Translations under genes and position numbers: made by a program | Assembly (NCBI RefSeq): GCF_026213295.1 | Contig: NC_079427.1 | Span: forward strand, 27,669,746-27,733,745 | Direction of reading: 5' to 3' | Length of the DNA stretch: 64,000 nt | Source of the DNA: Gadus chalcogrammus | Taxonomy: Eukaryota > Chordata > Actinopteri > Gadiformes > Gadidae | Notes under the pieces: model-generated | What the model saw: the letters and a program-made list of their open reading frames with translations, nothing else | Databases searched by the model: none | What the model was told of the DNA's origin: nothing | Shown here: in pieces, positions 1 to 11,726 of the stretch | Layout of the letters: each line of letters starts with the position of its first letter | Numbering within the stretch: the stretch's first letter is position 1

Positions 1-268
1 TCACGCTCCTTAACTCAACATAATCATTTCCTACATTGTTAAAATAATATTACTAAATTCATTGAATGGAACTTCAAACTCCAAAGTTAACATGTATAAG
101 TATACTTACATAATATGATCAATCTGATCATATTCATTTAAGTAGTCCCATTTACCCCGTGATGCCCAGTTGGGCACAACATTGGGCATTACAACAATTG
201 AGTTGTACAGCTTTAACCTTAAACAACAATATTCTGGATGTTCTGACTAACCCTTTTCGGTCCCACAG
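1..268 (+). other. titin intron, 3' part
   Basis: This AT-rich stretch ends in a pyrimidine-containing acceptor (TCCCACAG) at 261-268, followed by open titin coding sequence. I see no gene or clear repeat in it. Confidence 0.7.
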
Positions 269-853
269 AATCTCCGGATTATGACCTTGAACTCAAGTAC
301 AAGGACGTGTATGTGGTAAGGCAAGGAGGTGTGGTGAGGCTGTCTCTGCCCGTCAAGGGTAAACCCCATCCCACCTGCAACTGGTCCAAGGTTGGCAGCA
401 GCATCTCAGAGAGTGCCATGATCGCCAGCACCGAGGACGCCAGCGAACTGGTGATCAAGGGAGCGCAGAGGAGCGACTCTGGAGTCTACGACCTCCTGCT
501 AGAAAACAAGGTCGGTAAGAAGAAGGCTACGATCAAAGTCAAGGTCATCGGACGACCAAGCGCACCAGAGGGACCCCTGAGCTTCGATGAGGTCCAGGCC
601 AACTCCGTTAAGGTGTCTTGGAAGGCTCCCAGTGACGACGGTGGTTCAGAGGTCCTGGGCTACATTGTGGAGAGACGAGAGGCCACGAGGAATGCCTGGT
701 ACACTGTGGACTCCCGAGTCACCGACACGCATCTGGCTGTGAAGTGCCTGAGAGAAGGAACAGAGTACCACTTCAAGGTCACTGCTGAGAACTCTTTCGG
801 TGTCAGCGCTTCACTCAAATCTTCAGAACCCCTCGTTCCAAAGACCCCTGTGT
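269..853 (+). CDS. ttn: titin exon: end of an Ig domain plus one Fn3 domain
   Basis: The exon starts with two bases completing a codon. It contains the Ig signature DSGVYDLLLENKVG and then an Fn3 beginning GRPSAPEGPLSF, with the typical SWKAPSDDGGSEVLGY strand-C motif and a TEYHFKVTAEN F-strand. The chosen donor is GTGAGT at 854-859, which gives phase 1. Two weaker GT dinucleotides lie just upstream but give other phases. Confidence 0.88.
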
Positions 854-3800
854 GTGAGTACTGGCTTATCTTCACTGTACACGTTTCAGCATTGTTGATG
901 ACATACTTAAGCAATGACCTGAGTACGGAAGTATCGTTAATGTTATTAATATGAGGTGCATTGCTGTCTCCAGGTGTTCCCGAACCCTCCAGCATTCCAC
1001 CAGAGATCATGGATGTGACAAAGAGCTCTGTGGCTCTGGCCTGGACCAAGCCCAAGGACGACGGTGGCTCCCCTGTCACCGGCTACTTCCTGGAGTACCA
1101 GGTTGTGTCGGCTGAGACATGGTCTCGCCACCAGACGAAGATCACCTCCACCATGTTCACTCTGCCAGGACTAACGCCCGACGCAGAGTACCTGTTCCGC
1201 GTCGTTGCCGTTAACGACATTGGTGAGGGCGAGGCTGGAAGTGTTTCTGAAGCCGTCACCTGCAAAGATCCATTCGGTAAGCCAACAAATTATCTACATA
1301 AACAGCAGTAAAGCTTCAGTAATCCTCAGGTCGTGGAGTTCCACTGTCAGATTTAATATTAACATTTAATCAGCGATGTTTTTCACAAAGAATAGGAAAT
1401 AGATTTGGTCTGAAAGCGAATTGGTGATCTGTTTTCCAGACAAGCCGAGCCAGCCTGGGGAGATTGACACGGTGAATGTAGCGAAGAACTTCATCGCTAT
1501 TCGCTGGAAGGCTCCTGCGTGCGACGGAGGAAAGGTGGTGCTGGGATACTGGGTGGAGCACAGGAAGTCTACCGAAAGCAGCTGGAAGAAGTGCAACAAA
1601 CTGAGGCTGAAGGACCCAGAATTCACCGTGCCCGGCCTGGCCGAGGCCACAGAGTATGAGTTCAGAGTGTTTGCTGAGAACGAGACGGGCATCAGCAGAC
1701 CTCGCAGGACGGCCACATGCATCAAAACTAAACTCAGTGGTCAGTCAAGCTTCCATAAGCACATATATGCATATTGTTTACTTGCTATGCTCGCAGAATA
1801 CCTATGACTTATTAATTAATAATGGTTTGCTGTGTGTTTTCAGTGGAAACCAAACCAAGCCTGAGGAAGGAGATGGATGAGGTGACTGCGAAGCTGGGCC
1901 AGCCGGCAGTTATGAAGTGCCAGATCATTGGCCGCCCCGTGCCCGACATCAAATGGTACCACGCCGGCAAAGAGTTGGTGGAGTCTCGCAAGAACGAGAT
2001 GAGCTCTGATGGTCGCAACCACACACTGTCCATCATGACCGACCAGCAGGAAGACGAGGGAGAGTACACCTGCAAGGCCATCAACGACGCTGGGGACGCA
2101 GAGACCACCGGAGCGCTGGTCATAGAGGCGGCTCCCAGCTTCCATCCCGACTACCCCCTGAAGAACACCTACTACGCCGGGCTGGGCACCACCCTGCGCA
2201 TCCACGTGGTGTACATCGGACGGCCCGAGCCCAAAATCATGTGGCTCCACGGTGCCAAGACCCTGGAGAACACGGACGACATCAGCATCGAGACCACCGA
2301 GCACTACACACACCTGGTCATAAAAAACGTCCAGCGCAGGGTCAACGGAGGCAAATACAGAATCCGCCTGCACAACCACTTTGGACGCGCCGACACTGCA
2401 TTCAATGTGGAAATCTATGGTATGTCAATCTAAATATATCGCAAACAACAAGATATATGTTATATTTATAAATAGAATGTACTGGACGAGGGGCTGGAGG
2501 GGCTGGTCGTACTGGTATCGAAGTTGTATTTACTGGCGTTTGTTCCTGTAATTGCAGACAAGCCTGACATCCCAGAGGGACCCATCGTCCTGGAGGCTCT
2601 GCTGAAGAACTCTGTGGTCATCAGCTGGAAGGCTCCCCAGGATTCTGGCGGCTCCATTATCACCAACTACATCGTGGAGAAGCGCGAGGACAACGAGGAG
2701 TCCACCTGGGAGCTGGTGTCCTCCTCCATCAACGGCCTGTCCTGCCGGGTTCCCAACCTGGTCGACAGTGAAGGATACTTCTTCCGTGTGTTTGCTCAGA
2801 ATCGCTATGGCAACAGTGAGCCACTGGAGCTGGCTGCACCTATCCTCATCAAAAGTCAACTGGGTGAGCAACACATTATATATGATTATTATATTTTACA
2901 CATGATGTATTTAATAATAATAATAATAATAATACATTTAATTTAGAGGCGCCTTTCAAGACACCCAAGGTCACCTTACAGAGCATATAGTCATCATACA
3001 TTTTTTTAAAAAAACAAGACATTGTGGAAAAAATAAATAAATAAATAAACATAAGCAATAAGAAATAAATAAAACAAAAACAAGATAAAAACAAAACAAA
3101 AAAAAAACAATCAAAACAGTGATAAGTTAGACGATTTTTATTATATATAACCTCATCAGTCCACTGAGGGTAAATAACTACTGAATAATAACTTCAAATA
3201 ACACAGTTGTATATTATATTATTTATGATATATTACTAGTATTTTTTATTTTGAGACATCTATCTAAAAGTCTTTGCTTGCTAACCATGAAGATTAAGAA
3301 GCTCATGAATATCCCTTAAACCCTTCTACAGCCAAACCATCCCCGCCACTGTCGCCTGTGGTCTCTGGAATCACCAGAGACTCGTGTGTCCTCTCATGGA
3401 AGCCTCCTAGCAGCGATGGAGGATCCAAGATCAAGAGCTACTGCCTGGAAAAGAAGGATAAGAAGGGTGACTGGACACTGGTGACCACAGACGAGATCAA
3501 ACAGACCGTGTTCTCTGTCAAGCACCTCACTGAGGGCACTGAGTACGTCTTCCGTGTGAAGTGTGAGAACTTGGGTGGACAGAGCGACTACAGCGAGGAG
3601 ACCGCTCCAATGGTTCCCGCCACAGCCGTGGACGTCCGGGCACCCGCCTTCAAGGAGGAGCTGAGGAACCTGAGCGTCAAACACAAGAGTAATGCCACGC
3701 TGGTCTGCAAGATCACTGGTCAGCCCAAACCTGTGATTAAATGGTTCAGACGAGGGAAGGAGATCCACTCTGACGGAAAGAAGATCAAGATACAGGAGTT

Positions 3801-6800
3801 CAAGGGGGGCTACCACCAGCTGGTAATCTCTGAAGCTGATGAGGAAGACTCCACCGTCTACCAGATCAGAGCCACCAACCAGGGAGGGTCCATCTGTGCT
3901 ACAGTGTCCCTGGATGTAGAGGGTAAGCTACAAGGGACTACTCTCACATTGCATCACATATTAAAACATACACAATTTTATGCTTGTACACTATCCTGTG
4001 ATTAACTTATTTATCATCTTATTTGTAGTTCCTGCCAAAATCCATTTGCCAAAGAACCTTAAGGATAAAGAAGCCATTCCTGCCCTGCGTGGAGAGATGG
4101 TTAACATCAAGATTCCTTTCGGAGGGAAGCCAGACCCTGTTATTACCTGGCAGAAAGGACAGGACCTGATTGACAGCAACGGATACTACCAGGTCATTGT
4201 CACAAGGTCATTCACCTCCCTGGTCTTCCCAAATGGAGTGGAGAAGAAGGATGCTGGTTTTTACATTGTCTGTGCCAAGAATCGCTTTGGCATTGATCAG
4301 CAGACAGTTGAGCTGGATGTGGCTGATGTCCCTGATCCTCCTCGTGACATCAAAGCCACTGATGTCTCTCGGGACTCTGTGTCCCTCAACTGGGTGGCCC
4401 CAGCGAACGATGGCGGCAGCAAGGTCATCAGCTACATCATTGAGAAGTGTCCCACCACGGCTGAGAGGTGGGAACGTGTGGCCCAGGCTCGGGACACCCA
4501 CTACACCGTCACCGACCTCTTCGGAGGAACAGGCTACCAGTTCAGGACCATCGCCATCAATAAGTTTGGACAAAGCACTCCTTCCGACACCACCGGCTCA
4601 GTCATGACCAAGGAGGACAAATCCAGAGTTCTCCTGTATGACAGGGAGGTTGATGAATCAGGCCGCATGCCTAGGGGCAAAGCTCCCCATTCCGGGGCCA
4701 GCAATTTGCACAACAAGTTTGCGATAGCTGAGGAGCTCGGCAGAGGTCAGTTTGGTATCGTCCACCGCTGTGTCGAAAAGAGCTCTGAGAGGACCTACAT
4801 GGCAAAGTTCGTAAAAGTGAGGGGTGCAGATCAGGCCATTGTTAAGAAAGAAATTGCAACTCTGAATTTGGCCAAACACATTAACTTCCTCATTCTCCAC
4901 GAGTCCTTCGACAGTCCTGAAGAGCTGGTGCTGATCTTCGACTTCATCTCTGGTGTGGACATCTTTGAGCGCCTCAATATGGCAGACTTTGAGCTTAATG
5001 AGCGTGAGATTGTCAACTATATCAGACAGGTCTGCTCAGCTCTGGAGTTCCTGCATGATGAATGCTATGGGTGCTTTGACATCAAGCCTGAGAACATTGT
5101 GTACACAACAAGAACCAGCTCTAATGTGAAGATCATTGAGTTGGGCCAGTGCAGACACCTGACTCCTGGAGACATTACCAAGATTCAGTATACCACATAT
5201 GAGTACGCAGCCCCCGAGATTCACCAATGCGACATGGTGAGCTCTGTGACGGACATGTGGTCTGTTGGTGTCCTGGCCTATGTCCTCCTCAGTGGCTTGA
5301 ATCCATTCACTGCTGAAACCACCCAGCAGATGGTCGACAACATCTCCAATGCAGCCTACAGCTACGATGATGAATCCTTTAAGCAGGTCAGCATTGAGTC
5401 TTTAGATTTCACCGACCGCCTGATGACCAAGGACCGCAAGCACCGTATGCGAGCTGTGGAGGCCCTGGAGCATCCCTGGTTGAAGAGACCAGAGGAGGAG
5501 CTGAGCACCAGGCTGATGCAGACCAGCAGGCATAAGAGATACTACCAGGCCATGGTGAGGAAAGAGTGGAACACGGTGGTCTCTGCTGCTCGCGTGGCCA
5601 GTGGCGGCTCCATCCGATCCCAGAGAGGAGTCTTTGTTGCCAAGGTGAAAATCGCTCCATTCGAGCATGGCCCTGTAGCAGGGCAGATCAGCCATTCTGT
5701 TGTCAACGAAGGAGACAACGTCAAGTTCACGTGCAACATTGAAAACTATGACAGCACCACTGAGGTGACCTGGTACTGTGGTGTCAGGCAGCTTGAGGCT
5801 GGGGAGAAGTTTGAGATCGACTATGAGGATGGCCTTGCTGTTATCGCCATTAACAAGGTCACAAGGTCTGATGACGGTACTTACAGATGCAAGATAGTTA
5901 ACGAGTATGGAGAGGACAGTGCCTATGCTGAGCTCTTCATCAATGGTGTCAGATCTTACCGTGACTTCTTCACCACCCGTGTAGTGAAGAGGGTGAAGAG
6001 GAGAGTTGACACTGCCAGGATGCTGCAGAAGCCCCCAGAGTTCACCCTGCCTCTGGTCAATCGCACCGCCTACATCGGAGAGGACCTGCGCTTCGGTGTA
6101 ACCATCACCGTGCACCCTGAGCCTCGCGTTATCTGGCATAAATCTGGACAGAAGCTTAACCCTGGAAGTGATGATAAGAAATACACCTTCATCAATGACA
6201 AGGGTCTTTACCAGCTCATCATTCACAAACTGGATATGGATGACGATGCAGAGTACAGTGTTGTGGCTCGTAACACGTATGGGGATGACAGCTGCAAGGC
6301 TCGTGTAACTGTTATTCCTCGACCCAAGCAAGCAGACCTCACCCTGCGGCCCATGTTCAAGCGCCTGCTTGCTAATGTAGACTGCAGGGAGGGCCAGAAT
6401 GCACGCTTTGAGATCCGAGTTTCTGGCCGGCCTGAGCTTATGTGGGAGAAGGACGGCACACCACTAGCTTTTGGCCCGTCTATTGAGGTTGTCCATGAGG
6501 GCCTGGATTACTTCATCCTGCACGTAAAAGACACTCTCCCTGAAGACTCTGGTGTGTACAGAGTCACTGCAACCAATTCCGCTGGATCTGCTAGCTGTCA
6601 AGCCACCCTAAAGGTGGAACATGTCACTCATGTAAAGAAGGAGTTTGAGATGAGTGAGAAGGACAAGAAGAAGTTGGCTGTGAAGGTGGCCTTGGATAAG
6701 AAGGTGAGGCTGTCTCAGATTCTATCTGGCACTGAAGTGATGCCTCTGCCACCTGTGGCCATGCAGGCAGTCAGAGAAGCTGCTATCATGTTCAAACCTG

Positions 6801-8956
6801 CCGTGACAACAAAGAAGGGTGATAAGACAGAGGCTGAGATACAAAAGGAGAAAGCGGAAAAGAAAAAGAGGGTAAATGAGAAGAGGATGCGCATGCCATA
6901 CGATGTGCCGGCCCCTCGCGTCATCAACCCAGCTGCCCTGGAAGAGGATGTAGAGATCAAACACTTCAAGCCTTTCTCCGACATGAAGTGGTACAAGAAG
7001 CTGCGTGATCAGTACGAGTTCCCTGAGCCCATGGACAAGATCTCGCAGAAGAGGCTGAAGCCGATCCGTCTCTCCAGGTGGGATCAGTTCTACGAAGTGC
7101 CGTTGCCAAGGATTAAAGACCAGTACAAGCCTAAGTGGCGCATCCCGTCCGTCAGCCAGGACGACCTGGAGACGGTGAGGCCTGCCAGGCACCGCACTCC
7201 ATCCCCTGAGATGGAGGCGTACAACAGGATCAGGAGAAGATCTCTGGGAGACTTCTCTGATGAGGAGCTTCTGCTGCCAGTAAATGAGTATCTGTCAATG
7301 AAGAGAACTGAGGAGGAAAGGCTTCTTCTCGAGGATGAACTTGACTGCTCTTGCCTTATCCCCAGCTTCCCCCCGATAGAGTTTGAGCTGTCATCCTTGC
7401 GCCCCTCCTCTCCTAGAAGAGTCTACACCGATGACGAAGACAAGGAAGAGGTAAAGAGGTATGACTCTTATCGCATCCCATCTAAATATGAAGCAGGCCC
7501 AAGCTATGTGGACCTGCGCCAGAGACACGACACAGCAACTTTCAGACCTCCCAGACAAAAGCAACGGGTCCATGAGGAGAAGGAGGACCAGGAACTGCTG
7601 CGGCCACACAAAACCAACCAGAGAATCACTTCCTACAAAAGCCAGCTCAAGCACATGGAATTTGAGGATAAGACACGAGTCTCCAGAAAAGAGACAACTG
7701 TTACCACCTCCAAAGTTTCTGAAGCAGTGGAATCGGAGTACATCTCCTCAGTAGCCTCTGCATTTATAACTAAACCAATCAAGAAGCTTCCTCCACCTGA
7801 GCCTGAGAGGAGATCCCATTCCCCTGATAGGGCTTCCAAATCAGATGTTACCTTTCCTAAAGTCGACTTCCTGTCGCGGTACGAGGAGAGGAAGCAGGCT
7901 CTAAGGTCAGAGAGGAGGTCAGTGGAACGTAAGGTAGATGTGGTGAGTCAGACCCCTTTCAGTCTGGACCACTCCCCACGTGTCACCATCAGGATGCGCT
8001 CACACCGCATCCCCTACGGCTCTAACACCAAGTTTACCCTCAACATCCAAGCAAAACCTGCGGCTGAAATCATGTGGTTCCATGATGGACACCTGATTCA
8101 CCAGAGTAAGAAATACCACATGAGCAACAACAGTGGTATGCTGACTCTCCAGATCATTGAGTGTCTTACAGAGGATGCTGGTACCTACCGTGTTGTATGC
8201 AAGAATGCCAAAGGAGAGACATCAGACTACGCCACACTGGATGTATCCGGAACAGAATACGATGCCTTCTCTTCATTCCGCAAGGAGGAGGAGCCACCAT
8301 CCGTTCATCTCCCCAAGATGACCACGACGGAGGTGTACCATGTCTCCTCTTCAAAGACCACCGTTCAGGAAACTGCCCAGGAAACTATACATGAAACTGT
8401 CCAGGAAACCATCACAGTTGTTGAGAAGAAAAGGGAGGAGCCTAGACTTCCAGCCAAGATTTTGAAGAAACCAAAATCTGTCATTGTGGAAGAGGGAGAC
8501 GTTGCCGTCTTTGAGTGTGATGTTGAAGGTGATCCAACACCTTCTATAACCTGGCTTCGTGAAGGGGTTGCTATAGCATCTTCTGCCCAACACCACATTG
8601 CCTCTACTCAGCAAAGCTCTACCTTTGAGATTTCTTCTGTTCAAATGTCTGATGAAGGCAGCTACACTCTGCTGGTAGAGAATCCTGCAGGGAAACAGGA
8701 AGCCTCTTTCACCTTGACCATCCGCAAGGTTGTATCTAAGGAGAAAGTAATAGCTTCGCCTAGGGTTGTTTCACCAGAGGCCAAATCTCCACTAGCAAAG
8801 TCCCCTGAGCCAATCAAGTCACCCCAAAGACTCAAGTCCCCTGAACCGATCAAGTCCCCCACACAAGTCAAGTCCCCGCAAAGCGCCAAATCCCCTACTC
8901 CCTCTGAATACATTAAAGTCAGCTGTGAGATGACAGGACAGCCCACACCCCAGTAG
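269..8956 (+). CDS. ttn: titin, distal A-band to M-band part including the kinase (5' end outside window)
   Basis: Titin is the giant sarcomere protein that spans the half-sarcomere and anchors thick filaments at the M-band. I place coding exons at 269-853, 974-1276, 1440-1736, 1844-2419, 2558-2863, 3332-3922 and 4029-8956. The first six are multiples of three and are joined in phase 1, as is usual for titin Ig/Fn3 exons, and every junction has a GT donor and an AG acceptor. Domain order is partial Ig, Fn3, Fn3, Fn3, Ig-Ig, Fn3, Fn3-Ig, then Ig, Fn3, kinase, three Ig domains, a charged linker, two Ig domains and KSP repeats. This is the order of human titin from the last A-band super-repeat through M5. 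The reading frame is open throughout until TAG at 8954-8956, which falls inside an Ig domain. Teleosts carry more than one titin gene; which paralogue this is cannot be decided here. Confidence 0.95.
974..1276 (+). CDS. ttn: titin exon: Fn3 domain
   Basis: One complete Fn3 domain begins VPEPSSIPPEIMDV and carries WTKPKDDGGSPVTGY and AEYLFRVVAVNDIGEG. The exon is 303 nt with phase 1 at both ends; acceptor TCTCCAG, donor GTAAGC. Confidence 0.9.
1440..1736 (+). CDS. ttn: titin exon: Fn3 domain
   Basis: One Fn3 domain begins DKPSQPGEIDTVNV and carries WKAPACDGGKVVLGYWVEH and TEYEFRVFAENETG. The acceptor is TTTTCCAG. The donor at 1737 (GTGGTC) is weak, but it is the one that keeps phase 1 with the next exon. 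Confidence 0.87.
1844..2419 (+). CDS. ttn: titin exon: two Ig domains
   Basis: This 576-nt exon encodes two I-set Ig domains. The first has the conserved pair CQIIGRP...IKWY and DEGEYTCKAINDAGD. The second (APSFHPDYPLKNTYY...) has IMWLHG and GGKYRIRLHNHFG. It corresponds to the tandem Ig pair of the last titin A-band super-repeats. Acceptor TTTTCAG and donor GTATGT flank it. Confidence 0.92.
2558..2863 (+). CDS. ttn: titin exon: Fn3 domain
   Basis: A single Fn3 domain of 306 nt begins DKPDIPEGPIVLEALLKN, near-identical to the human titin equivalent as I remember it. It contains WKAPQDSGGSIITNYIVEK and EGYFFRVFAQNRYG. Acceptor ATTGCAG, donor GTGAGC. Confidence 0.93.
2864..3331 (+). other. titin intron with AT-rich repeat sequence
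   Basis: This 468-nt intron contains an (AAT)n run near 2918-2935 and, from about 2946, a block starting GAGGCGCCTTTCAAGACACC. The rest is A-rich. I recognise that block as resembling an interspersed repeat common in fish, but the family is not assigned. Confidence 0.55.
3332..3922 (+). CDS. ttn: titin exon: Fn3 plus Ig (A168-like)
   Basis: The Fn3 part (KPSPPLSPVVSGITRDSC) has WKPPSSDGGSKIKSY and TEYVFRVKCENLGG. The Ig part (FKEELRNLSVKHKSNATLVC) matches human titin A168 in order and sequence. A168-A170 is the binding platform for MuRF ubiquitin ligases in mammals, so this exon likely supplies the first third of that platform. Phase 1 at both ends; donor GTAAGC. Confidence 0.93.
4029..8956 (+). 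CDS. ttn: titin giant M-band exon (A169-A170, kinase, M1-M5, KSP)
   Basis: This exon corresponds to the large human Mex1 exon. In order it has Ig A169 (PAKIHLPKNL...), Fn3 A170 (VPDPPRDIKATDV...), the kinase, Ig M1 (GPVAGQISHSV...), M2 (PPEFTLPLVNRTAYIGEDL), M3 (TLRPMFKRLLANVDCREGQ), a long basic/acidic linker with RRRSLGDFSDEELLLP, M4 (RVTIRMRSHRIPYGSNTKF), M5 (PAKILKKPKSVIVEEGD) and KSP repeats. After the KSP repeats the sequence jumps to an Ig fragment (KVSCEMTGQPTPQ) and ends at TAG 8954-8956. Codons for that Ig continue past the stop to a donor (GTTAGT) at 8975, so the stop interrupts a domain and is not a natural terminus. M6-M9 equivalents are missing. Confidence 0.94.
4718..5490 (+). 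other. titin kinase domain (within the giant exon)
   Basis: The domain opens with the glycine loop LGRGQFGIVHRC. The ATP-site lysine is in YMAKFVK (codon 4805-4807). The catalytic-loop aspartate is in CFDIKPEN (GAC 5078-5080). The position of DFG reads ELG, and the domain ends HPWLKR. In human titin, as I remember it, the equivalents are HFDIRPEN, EFG and EYYAPE; here they are CFDIKPEN, ELG and EYAAPE. The regulatory tail (VSAARVASGGSIRSQRGV) follows. Titin kinase is generally viewed as a weak or pseudo-kinase acting as a stretch sensor; the extra changes here make strong catalysis still less likely, which is inference. Confidence 0.9.
8779..8900 (+). repeat. KSP repeat segment of titin M-band linker
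   Basis: Seven Lys-Ser-Pro motifs occur in about 40 residues (AKSP, LAKSP, EPIKSP, QRLKSP, EPIKSP, TQVKSP, QSAKSP). Human titin has KSP repeats at the same place after M5; these are proposed phosphorylation sites in developing muscle. Confidence 0.9.
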
Positions 8957-9238
8957 CTGCACAACAACAAGACGGTTAGTACGCTCCTTATTACCCTCTT
9001 CATATATTATTCGTTGGCTGAATTTACATAACCTGATTGGCAAATTACCATTATTTACATTTGTTCATTTAAGTAATTTTTGTAATTGATGTCATCTTGA
9101 AGCCAGGTTAACGGTAAAAATTGTTTGATCACCTGACTGGTATTGTCCTCTAAATTGTGGTTTCAGTTGCAGCTTCTTATTTAGATTACGTCTATTCCCT
9201 ACCGTAGCATTAAACTGATGTTCAACCTCCATGTGCAG
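8957..9238 (+). other. continuation of broken titin Ig and last intron
   Basis: Codons 8957-8974 (LHNNKT) continue the Ig domain after the TAG and run to a donor at 8975. The intron ends with CATGTGCAG at 9238. Both sides are phase 0, so 8974 joins 9239 in frame. Confidence 0.65.
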
Positions 9239-9424
9239 GTGTCTCTGGTCTCAACCAGGAGACTTACATGGAACAGAGAAACACATGTGGAGAGCTGCGA
9301 CCTGCACACCTCCCTGAAGATCTGTGCTCTGAAGGAGACGGAGGCCGAAGCCCACACCCTCAGGCTCTCCAACGAGTTTGGCTTCGACTCTGCAGCTGTT
9401 AACGTCCACATCTGGTCCATGTAA
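9239..9424 (+). pseudogene. ttn: titin terminal exon: C-terminal part of the last Ig (M10-like), stranded behind a stop
   Basis: The exon encodes about 61 residues ending LSNEFGFDSAAVNVHIWSM and TAA. Human titin ends LGNEFGSDSATVNIHIRSI in my memory, so this is the true C-terminal end of M10, the domain that binds obscurin and obscurin-like 1. Joined in phase to the fragment at 8912-8974 it would make one Ig domain, but the upstream TAG prevents its translation. The middle of the domain (NRETHVESCDLHTSLKICALKE) is diverged from family expectation, consistent with relaxed selection. It could still be used through an unseen alternative exon that skips the TAG. Confidence 0.7.
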
Positions 9425-10209
9425 CACCTTAACACTGTCTCCCTCCCCTCCTTCACAGCCTTTTTATTTATTGAATAAGCACAAATATTCTTACTTGATA
9501 AAGAACTGAATTTCTGTTCTTGTAAATATGAACTATTTTTATACCAAACTTGACATTAATTTATGCCAAACTAGACAAAAGTCTAAAGTTGTTATAAACT
9601 GTGCCATATTGGATAATTATGACTTAGGATTTTTTAACCACTTTTCTGGGACGTGTACATAATGTATATAGCCGAATATAACGGTTATGAAAAATGAATG
9701 AATTGTTATTTATGACAATATTAACTGAAACAAAAGCAACAAAATCTTTTCAAAGGGGAAAGTTTCAAATGAAACGAATACCCATGGAAACAAAGAAACT
9801 AAAACACTGTGCCTCAACAATAAGTTGAAGTCTTAAGATTGCCTCAACAGGTAGTGAGGCTCCCTGTTGACGTTATGAACAAGATTCAGAGACAAAACTC
9901 TAAATATGCACATGCCTCTGCGTGTGATATTACAGTATCTATGAACTGTAACATGAGCATAAGACCCTGAGTGCTGTTTGCATATTACCCTCATGTAAGC
10001 AGCATGAACTGGTCTTGTGCTCATACTGACCGTGTCATACCACCATTTGAATGACATGCCCAGAGTGTGAGCGGCCTGCACTTTGGACGTTAGATCATTT
10101 TATTGTGCGTTTCTGGCAAAGGAGGACTGGGTTTTGGCCGAAAGGAAGATAAAAACAAACCCAGCACTTGTGTGCAGAAGCAGCGCTCTCTCTAGGAGGA
10201 TTGCTCAGT

Positions 10210-10256
<47 letters not shown>

Positions 10257-10470
10257 CTAGCTTTTAGCCTTTCACCTGTCGCTAGTCAGGGTTTTCTTTA
10301 ATGCAAATGTACCACAGCGATGACACCTGCTGTGTAAACAAAAGCAAATGTAATAGTGTGGAGCCCTGCACTTCGATTTAATTATCATGTTGATGTAGAA
10401 TTGTGATTATATAAGTCCTCCTTGAGTTGTATGCATAACTGATTTATTAAAGCATGATTTCAGCACTATC
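9425..10470 (+). other. probable titin 3'UTR
   Basis: AT-rich non-coding sequence follows the terminal codon. It contains a (GT)n tract at about 10213-10254 and ends near an ATTAAA polyadenylation-type hexamer at 10446-10451. No other gene is visible here. The exact cleavage site is not known. Confidence 0.5.
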
Positions 10471-10918
10471 AAACGACTCTGTCTGTTTACCCTTGGTTGT
10501 TTAGCAGGACAAAATCACCCCACACCTCACCTGGAATATTTTTTTGGGGGTCTTTCAGTCTTTTTTGGAGGGGGGGGGGGGGGTTTGAAACCCTGAAGGG
10601 GCCTAGTATACACATTTGGATTTTCCCACGTGTTCCGTAGCAACTTGCTGCACTCAGGGCTGAAGCACCACATTCTGGGCCCTGTATACAAGAGGTGCTG
10701 ATGACCCCCCCCCTCTCCGAATTCCCCCTACCAGCCCCCTGCACAGAATTGTTGACGGGGGGGACAATTGTTGACCGGGGGAGGTGGAGAATTGTTGCCT
10801 TGGGCCCCCCCACAGCTGTGTACCTTATACCCGCAGTCTGGCTGCCCTGGCTGCACTCACGGAATAGCATTCTTCTTCAATTACCCTTTCTTTGGGTTCT
10901 TTGGGGTTAGCAGCTCTT
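10471..10918. other. intergenic, G/C-tract-rich repeat fragment
   Basis: A long G run lies at about 10568-10582. C-rich and G-rich stretches around the motif AATTGTTGACNGGGGG follow; the same motif recurs at about 20030. I see no coding evidence. Confidence 0.5.
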
Positions 10919-11726
10919 TTAAGCCCAGTTCAGACCAAAGATTTGCCTCTCAACGACTTGCAACTAGCAACTCCTTGTGACTCCTTGCGACGAGACGGGC
11001 TGCGACGTTCTAAAAACTGGGCAGTTCACACTGCCGCACCGGGCGCGGACGTCAGGTGGTTTCCCTAGCAACTGTGAACGCTCTGGCACAGCTGAGAGTC
11101 GCAACAGCATCAGCATCACGCTAAGAAGTAGCCTAACTTAGGTTTGCGATTAGGTTGCTTGAGCTAGCACCCCAATTTACCCTCCCGGACCCTACACACA
11201 TTGCCGGTTTATTGGGTTTCATTCTGATGTAAATGCGACGCAGTTCTAACTGGAGAGAAAGTGAAACCACGAGCTGCTGATCATGTAAACCCATTAAACA
11301 AAGACGTTGAAAGATGGTGCAATCTACGAGAGAGATGCAGAGGAACCCTCCTTAGGATGCTTTTGTCGGGATTGAAAAAACAAGTGGTCAGCCAAATAAA
11401 GAATATGTTGGCGTTTTTGCACTAAATAGTTAATGCGGGTGTCTTCATTCATAAAAAATTAAAAACATTCTGGAATATGCAAATTATTCTAAAGCTGCCT
11501 TCTCCAGTGAACCAAGAAAGCCTGCGTCGTGACGAACGGGGGATTTTAGCCCCTCAGTTTTATTTAATTTTTTTCCAAAATTTGGAATCAATCAAATAAA
11601 TTACAGATAAATAATATTGAAATGGCTACTTTTTGGTTCAACATATGTGAACGAAATATTAATGATCCCCCAATGGTAGGCCTACTAAAAGGTGTCTGAA
11701 TGGGGGAATTTTGGAATGGCCGCATG

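Noticed and set aside
5402..6331. 309-residue minus-strand frame under the titin kinase
   Set aside because: It is antisense to a strongly conserved protein-coding exon and has no recognisable domain.
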